NCBI GenBank assembly: GCA_018396795.1
Contig: JAGTRH010000039.1
Location: 1 to 9,347 of the forward strand
Length of the DNA stretch: 9,347 nt
Reading direction: 5' to 3'
DNA from: Candidatus Bathyarchaeota archaeon
GTDB lineage: Archaea; Thermoproteota; Bathyarchaeia; Bathyarchaeales; B26-1
The number at the start of each line of letters is the position of its first letter. Positions within the stretch are counted from its first letter, which is position 1. Shown in pieces: positions 5,117 through 9,347 of the stretch. The notes below the pieces were generated by a model. It did not search any database. It was not told the DNA's origin and worked only from the letters and a program-made list of their open reading frames with translations. The translations under genes and the position numbers were made by a program.

Positions 5117-7540
5117 CTATTTGTTTTTTCCAAAGAAATCGAATAAAGTCTGGGCTTTAGCAGATTTGGGCTGGGATGGCAGAAGATCCTCAGCTTTGAC
5201 GTTGAATATTGAGAGTATTCTTAATGCTGCAGGAATAACCTGATTTGTCACGTAATACTCAATGTCGATTTCGTTGTAGGATGCCAGCACGTATGGTTTC
5301 GCGCGCTCATGAAGCTTCCCTGAACCCGCCGTGATTACATATCCAATTTTGTCGCCTACGGTGAGCAACCAACCCTCCTTTTGGAGCGTTTTTGCAGCCT
5401 CTACATGCGGGGCTTTCACCTCGTATTCCTCCGAGGGCTTCGTGAGCGTCTTCCATATTACTAGGTCTCTGTAGGGGGCCTTCCTATCTCTTAAGTCAAT
5501 AATGAAGCTGCGTACAAACTCAACAGCTCTCTTTGCGGAGCGTTCCTTTAGAACTATCTCCAGAACCCGCTCCTGTATGTTCTTGGCCACATTTGCCCAG
5601 TCGCCTCTAACAACTTCTAATCCAACCATGTCCAGTCTTCCATCCGGCAGGAGGCCGCAGTAGCGTTTCTTGGCCTCCGTGAAAATTATGCGCGTGTATA
5701 TTTTGTCGGGCTTTATTTCTAGACCTAAATTTTCCCCAATAATCTTCGAGAGATCCTCTACTTTCTCCGGTTCATATTTTATGAAGATGCTGTCGGTGTC
5801 GCCGTAAATTACTCCCAACCCGATTTTCTCAGCCAGTTCAATAGCGTTTTTAATGGTGTATCTACCCCACGCGGTTACCGCCTCAGCCACGGGCTTTATG
5901 TACCATCTTGCACCAATCCAGCCAGCGTAGCCGTATGTTGCATTCGTGATCACTTTAATTGCCTTCTGACGGGCGTCAAGCACCCTATACTCCGGGTTTT
6001 CAGGACTAATTTTCCTCAGCCTAGCCCTTATCTCATCCCTAGCCTTTATAAGCCTAGAAAGTACCTCGCGGTAGAAGCCAGGCGGCTCCCTCCTGAACCT
6101 ATAATTAACTTCTGGGGCGGTGTAAACGCCTGACGGCGGATCAGGCTCATCTGGCGGAACATATGTATCTGGTGAAACATTATAGGCTATCATTATATTT
6201 GGGTACATTGACTTAAAATCTAAAACCGCTATGTTCTCATGGATTCCAGGCTTTGGTTCTAGGACTAGCGCTCCAGCATATGGAATGTAGGGTCTCTCAA
6301 TCCTTTTTGGTATAAGTTCCTCCATGCGGTATGCGTGGCGCATTAGGAACCACTCTACTCTGAAGCCAACTGCCGCTGTGCCCACGTGATCCAGCGGTAA
6401 GCCTACTAGGCTTGAGAGCTGAATTGCGAAGTCGAGGAGGGTTTCAGCGATACCCATTATGCACTTTGCGTTTTCCATTGAGAACTTGAGCAGCAGCGGT
6501 TTCTTCTCCGGGTTATCCCAGTGCTCTGCAAAGTCTGTGTCCTCAATTAATGTCCTCTCTTCAATCCTTAGAACGCCTAAATAGTCAGCCATGTTTTCGA
6601 GGGTTTTAACTTTAACTTCGGGGAATTCATCTGCGAAGTCGAGTAGGTCTATGTGGATTCTACCGGTTACTGAAATATGACCATAGACGCTTGTATGCGG
6701 CTCTGTGTTAGCTCTGTCAATATTGAATGTTAGCCCGTTCTTCTTAGCCCTAGCTGCTAAGTATTGCATGTCGTTGCGGTTTGTTCCGTAACCAACGATT
6801 ATGTCAGGGTCGGATTCTTTAACATACCTTATGAAGTCGCCGAGTATTTTTCCATCATCATTTGAAGATTCGGCTATGAACTGTTTCTCAATGCCGGTGT
6901 TGGTCATTGTAGATATTATGACTATGGGGTTTTTCTCAGGTTTAGGCGAACCCTTGGTACTGTAGCATATCATGGAGAACCCTAGAACCCTTAATCTTGG
7001 GAGTTCAAGGATGTCAGCTCGGTATTTAGGCCTAGATTTCGCTAGAAGAACCTTATCAACTTGCAATCCCATATCATTAGGTATTTCTTCAGCTTCCACC
7101 TCGTGCCAGCCGCACGGCGTTATATCATTATCGATCATGTAACGCATTGAATATCTTATGTCATCCTCAAGGCAGTTTTCAACACCGTTTATTTTAGAAA
7201 TCATCTTGGAATATTCCGGCATTACGTCTGGATCCTGGCAGTAAACCTTCACAGCATTCAGTGTTCTACCGAAAAACTTGCGTTGAACAATTTCTAGATC
7301 TGTGATAAGCGGCATCTCCGCCCTTCTCATCAGGACTCTTTCAGCAATGGTCTTTGCGTCCTCACCCTCCCGGGGTAAAACATAAAAGTATGTTGGAAAG
7401 TCCCTGCATATAACTAGAATTCTTTTTCCATAATCGCTTATGCCCCAAATCCAAACTTCAGGCTTATGCACCTTAACCTCATAATTTATATCTAACAGCC
7501 AGAACCGATGGGAAGACACGTATTGCACCCCACTGCTCAA
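5117..7540 (-). CDS. Family-B DNA polymerase with a degenerate 3'-5' exonuclease site
   Basis: An archaeal PolB of 807 aa from the TTG at 7540, or 800 aa from the GTG at 7519, which has GGGGTG 6 nt upstream and may be the real start. The polymerase motifs are intact: motif A DFKSMYPNIM (Asp441), motif B KVITNATYGY (Lys529, Tyr536; NA where NS is usual) and motif C YGDTDS (Asp581, Asp583). The exonuclease domain is recognisable but altered. Exo I has FSMICY where DIE is expected (Ser189, Ile191). Exo II keeps Asp257 within GYGTNRNDMQYL. Exo III reads FSMEN (Phe353, Asn357) where YxxxD is expected. Proofreading is therefore predicted lost while synthesis is kept. The C-terminus AQTLFDFFGKNK resembles a PCNA-binding PIP box. 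It is convergent with dnaG. It may be a specialised or translesion paralogue; whether the genome has another PolB or PolD cannot be seen here. Confidence 0.93.
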   Translation of the reverse strand: MSSGVQYVSSHRFWLLDINYEVKVHKPEVWIWGISDYGKRILVICRDFPTYFYVLPREGEDAKTIAERVLMRRAEMPLITDLEIVQRKFFGRTLNAVKVYCQDPDVMPEYSKMISKINGVENCLEDDIRYSMRYMIDNDITPCGWHEVEAEEIPNDMGLQVDKVLLAKSRPKYRADILELPRLRVLGFSMICYSTKGSPKPEKNPIVIISTMTNTGIEKQFIAESSNDDGKILGDFIRYVKESDPDIIVGYGTNRNDMQYLAARAKKNGLTFNIDRANTEPHTSVYGHISVTGRIHIDLLDFADEFPEVKVKTLENMADYLGVLRIEERTLIEDTDFAEHWDNPEKKPLLLKFSMENAKCIMGIAETLLDFAIQLSSLVGLPLDHVGTAAVGFRVEWFLMRHAYRMEELIPKRIERPYIPYAGALVLEPKPGIHENIAVLDFKSMYPNIMIAYNVSPDTYVPPDEPDPPSGVYTAPEVNYRFRREPPGFYREVLSRLIKARDEIRARLRKISPENPEYRVLDARQKAIKVITNATYGYAGWIGARWYIKPVAEAVTAWGRYTIKNAIELAEKIGLGVIYGDTDSIFIKYEPEKVEDLSKIIGENLGLEIKPDKIYTRIIFTEAKKRYCGLLPDGRLDMVGLEVVRGDWANVAKNIQERVLEIVLKERSAKRAVEFVRSFIIDLRDRKAPYRDLVIWKTLTKPSEEYEVKAPHVEAAKTLQKEGWLLTVGDKIGYVITAGSGKLHERAKPYVLASYNEIDIEYYVTNQVIPAALRILSIFNVKAEDLLPSQPKSAKAQTLFDFFGKNK
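5119..5132 (+). terminator. T-rich stretch after dnaG
   Basis: ATTTGTTTTTTCC follows the dnaG stop by about 17 bp. T-rich tracts without a hairpin are the normal archaeal intrinsic terminator. The same bases encode the last codons of polB (GKNK) on the other strand, so the two convergent genes share this end. Confidence 0.45.
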
Positions 7541-7579
7541 ATAGACTAATGCATTAGCTAAAATTAAGGTTTTATGAAG

Positions 7580-7588
7580 ATAAATAAG
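7580..7588 (-). promoter_or_regulatory. TATA-like box for polB
   Basis: CTTATTTAT on the minus strand. A transcript start about 26 bp downstream would fall near 7558, leaving a leader of roughly 20 nt to the TTG at 7540 or 40 nt to the GTG at 7519. Confidence 0.4.
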
Positions 7589-7614
7589 TCTTCCAAATTA
7601 TTCATCCAAAAGGC

Positions 7615-7628
7615 TATTAAAATATAAT
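7615..7628 (+). promoter_or_regulatory. TATA-like box for proC
   Basis: TATTAAAATATAAT lies about 35 bp before the proC start. The predicted transcript start near 7646 leaves a very short leader that contains the GGGTG ribosome binding site at 7647-7651. It is back-to-back with the polB promoter in a 118-bp divergent spacer. Confidence 0.4.
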
Positions 7629-7658
7629 CCCTTAAATATTTTCTTAGGGTGCATCGTG

Positions 7659-8468
7659 ATGTCCATCACTGTTGCTGTTATAGGCGGAGGCGTTATCGGT
7701 GAGGCCGTTGCGAGAAATCTGGTTTCAAGCGGATATGATGTTATAGTTTCCGAGAAACGGGTTGAGAGGGTAAAAGACCTTAAGAAGACGGGTTTAAATG
7801 TCACAATGGATAATGTGGCGGCTGCCAGGCGGGCGGAAATTGTCATTTTATGCGTTAAACCGAAGGATGTCGAGGGGGTTCTTAAAGAAATTCGCGAAGA
7901 GACCAAAAACAAGGTTGTTGTTTCGCTCGCCGCAGCTATAACTCTGGATTTTCTTAGGAAGATAGCGCCTGAAGCCAGGTTTATTAGGGCTATGCCTAAC
8001 CTTGCAATAATTGTCCGTGAATCCTTCATCGCTTATTGTTCAAGTCCAGATTTAAGTAGCGAAGACCTGGAAAGAGCCATAGGGGTGTTGAGCGCCCTTG
8101 GGAACGCTAAGGAAGTTGATGAATCTCATATGGATGCCATAACGGCTTTAAGCGGATGCGCGCCCGCCTACCTGTCTTTGATAGCTGAAGCTATGATGTA
8201 TGCTGGATTGGAGGTGGGTTTAGAAAGGAATCTGACCCTGACATTGGCGGCTCAAGCTATGATTGGTACTGGAAAATTAATTCTTGAGGGACATAAGGCA
8301 CCATCTGAAATACGAGATATGGTTACGACCCCAGGCGGCGTTACAATAGAAGGGTTGTTTGAGCTTGAGAAGTTTCCGATCAGACATGCATTTATGAGCG
8401 CTGTTAAGGCTGCTGCTGAGAAGTCCCGCAGGATAACTTTGGCTCTCACTAAGGAGCGAACGGGTTAA
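7659..8468 (+). CDS. proC: Pyrroline-5-carboxylate reductase
   Basis: It reduces 1-pyrroline-5-carboxylate to L-proline with NAD(P)H, the last step of proline synthesis, in the cytoplasm. From the ATG at 7659 the protein has 269 aa, the normal size; a GTG one codon upstream is also possible, and GGGTG stands 7 nt before the ATG. The Rossmann motif VIGGGVIG is at residues 7-14 (Gly9, Gly11, Gly14). ILCVKP follows the second half of the nucleotide fold, and FIRAMPNLA is the usual 'R.MPN' element. The C-terminal helical domain has LSGCAPAYLSLIAEAM (family SGSGPAY) and VTTPGGVTIEGL (family VTSPGGTT). All key segments are present. It is monocistronic, divergent from polB and convergent with nadM. 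Confidence 0.95.
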   Translation: MSITVAVIGGGVIGEAVARNLVSSGYDVIVSEKRVERVKDLKKTGLNVTMDNVAAARRAEIVILCVKPKDVEGVLKEIREETKNKVVVSLAAAITLDFLRKIAPEARFIRAMPNLAIIVRESFIAYCSSPDLSSEDLERAIGVLSALGNAKEVDESHMDAITALSGCAPAYLSLIAEAMMYAGLEVGLERNLTLTLAAQAMIGTGKLILEGHKAPSEIRDMVTTPGGVTIEGLFELEKFPIRHAFMSAVKAAAEKSRRITLALTKERTG

Positions 8469-8470
8469 GC

Positions 8471-9085
8471 CTAAACTTTGTCTGTCTTCGCCAGGTCCTT
8501 AAGCCTCTCAATGCCCTTTATTTCTTTAATGAAATCGGCTACGCTTTTAGGCAGTAATTCCTCCCAGCTAACGCTGGCCAGCATTCTACGCCTAATCTCC
8601 GTGGCTGAGCATACATTTCTCCTGAAGAACGGTATTGATTCAACCTTAAAGCCGCTTTCAATAAATAGGCGTCTTGTTAAGGGCTCATTTGAGTATACAA
8701 CATCGAATTTTGGAACGTATGAGCAAACGTGTGAAACCCATATTCCATGCACATCTAAATCTATAACCGGTATAATATAGTATTTAGCCGGATCTACGCC
8801 TGCCTCGTTAAGTGCGATTCTAATCATGTATGCCCTTTCACCAGCGGTGAACGGGTTCTCAAGCGTATGGCTTTCTTGGGCGCTTCCCACCACTATTATG
8901 ATTTCATCAGCATTACGTAGAATATGCCTGACTGCTTCAAGATGCCCAAGATGGAACGGTTGAAAACGCCCAACGTAAAGAGCTCTTGTAAACCTCTTTG
9001 CCGGCGTCGTCCCTTCCGGGATCACCTGGACCTCTTCTTCATCTTCGCCTTTTAAAGAGCCTGGTGTTTCTAAAGGTTCAGACAT
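8471..9085 (-). CDS. nadM: Nicotinamide-nucleotide adenylyltransferase, archaeal NadM type
   Basis: It joins NMN and ATP to give NAD+ and pyrophosphate. The nucleotidyltransferase motif GRFQPFHLGH is at residues 39-48. ENPFTAGERAYMI and the C-terminal SATEIRRRM (160-168, the ISSTxIR-type ATP site) complete the archaeal NadM pattern. Length is 204 aa from the ATG at 9085. Family members usually begin just before 'LY(I/V)GRFQPFH', so this reading has about 34 extra N-terminal residues, rich in Glu and Asp. A GTG at 9025 with GAGG 5 nt upstream would give a 184-aa protein. The stop is 2 bp from the proC stop on the other strand. A TATA-like ATTTAATAA (minus, about 9164-9172) may be its promoter. 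Confidence 0.93.
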   Translation of the reverse strand: MSEPLETPGSLKGEDEEEVQVIPEGTTPAKRFTRALYVGRFQPFHLGHLEAVRHILRNADEIIIVVGSAQESHTLENPFTAGERAYMIRIALNEAGVDPAKYYIIPVIDLDVHGIWVSHVCSYVPKFDVVYSNEPLTRRLFIESGFKVESIPFFRRNVCSATEIRRRMLASVSWEELLPKSVADFIKEIKGIERLKDLAKTDKV

Positions 9086-9347
9086 GGTTGGAAGCCTCTA
9101 TTACTTTCTCGCCTCATTTACATCTTTGGCTGTGGCCAAGCGGGCGCTCATTATTTTTCAAGATTTATTAAATGTGTATATTAAAATTGTCCTAATATCT
9201 TTCTTAATACTTTTATGCCTAATTTCAATGATAAAACGCACGAGATTAAAACTAGATGCTTTAAACCTGGGATCTCCTTGTGGCTTAGAGGGAACTGGAA
9301 AATTAGATCCTAGTGAAGTTAAAGCGGGTGATAACAGAAAAATATTG
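9084..9347 (+). CDS. Possible membrane-anchored protein, 3' end outside the window
   Basis: One plus-strand frame is open from 9084 to the right edge (88 codons). It contains one strong hydrophobic segment, VYIKIVLISFLILLCLISM, followed by basic residues (KRTR) and a polar region with LNLGSPCGLEGTGKLDPSE. The ATG at 9084 overlaps the nadM start on the other strand and has no ribosome binding site. A more likely start is the GTG at 9174, which would give an N-terminal signal anchor. A start at ATG 9228 would remove the membrane segment. I do not recognise the family. A chance frame of this length is possible. Confidence 0.35.
   Translation, partial: MVGSLYYFLASFTSLAVAKRALIIFQDLLNVYIKIVLISFLILLCLISMIKRTRLKLDALNLGSPCGLEGTGKLDPSEVKAGDNRKIL

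Noticed and set aside
7598..8029. 143-aa minus-strand frame opposite proC.
   Set aside because: It is the antisense shadow of a clear proC gene and has no protein-like motif.
8478..8780. 100-aa plus-strand frame opposite nadM.
   Set aside because: It is antisense to the conserved nadM reading frame and starts inside its 3' end.
9128..9150. GGCTGTGGCCAAGCGGGC resembles the 5' part of a tRNA (acceptor and D-arm).
   Set aside because: No anticodon arm, T-loop consensus or matching 3' acceptor strand follows within 90 bases; the downstream sequence is A/T-rich.

Overview
The window reads as archaeal chromosome. It carries an archaeal-type DnaG primase, a family-B DNA polymerase, an archaeal-type NMN adenylyltransferase (NadM), a small Toprim protein of the UPF0292 kind and a CofE-family F420 ligase-like protein. 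Start regions show TATA-like boxes and short leaders, and several genes have GGTGA-type ribosome binding sites. The gene set and protein style suggest a TACK or Bathyarchaeia-like lineage, but this is inference from remembered family features and no search was run.

Left part (1-1070): a minus-strand membrane protein of DUF2178 type runs off the left edge. Its upstream region holds two inverted repeats built from one TTTACA half-site, which look like an operator. Next comes about 400 bp without a gene, containing four degenerate copies of a ~21-bp direct repeat resembling the multiple terminal repeats of IS21-type elements, with no transposase. A 61-aa zinc-ribbon protein follows on the minus strand.

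Middle (1070-3917): the CofE-like gene is followed by a two-gene module, a small DUF5678-like protein and a retropepsin-like aspartic protease, and then the Toprim gene. The module sits between two diverged ~120-bp direct repeats. Each repeat spans the end of the cofE-like gene and the start of the Toprim gene. Copy A keeps the cofE end and a broken Toprim start; copy B keeps a broken cofE-like tail and the intact Toprim start. The simplest reading is that a ~1.1-kb segment entered between two formerly adjacent genes by an event that duplicated the junction.

Right part (3918-9347): dnaG (+) converges on a polB gene (-). The polymerase keeps motifs A, B and C, but three of its four exonuclease metal ligands are replaced, so it is predicted to synthesise DNA without proofreading. 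proC (+, proline biosynthesis) then converges on nadM (-, NAD biosynthesis) with a 2-bp gap. An open frame with one predicted membrane segment runs off the right edge.

The main points of interest are the proofreading-dead polymerase beside primase, the protease/DUF5678 module inside a duplicated gene junction, the paired palindromes before the DUF2178 gene, and the solo repeat cluster at 530-658.
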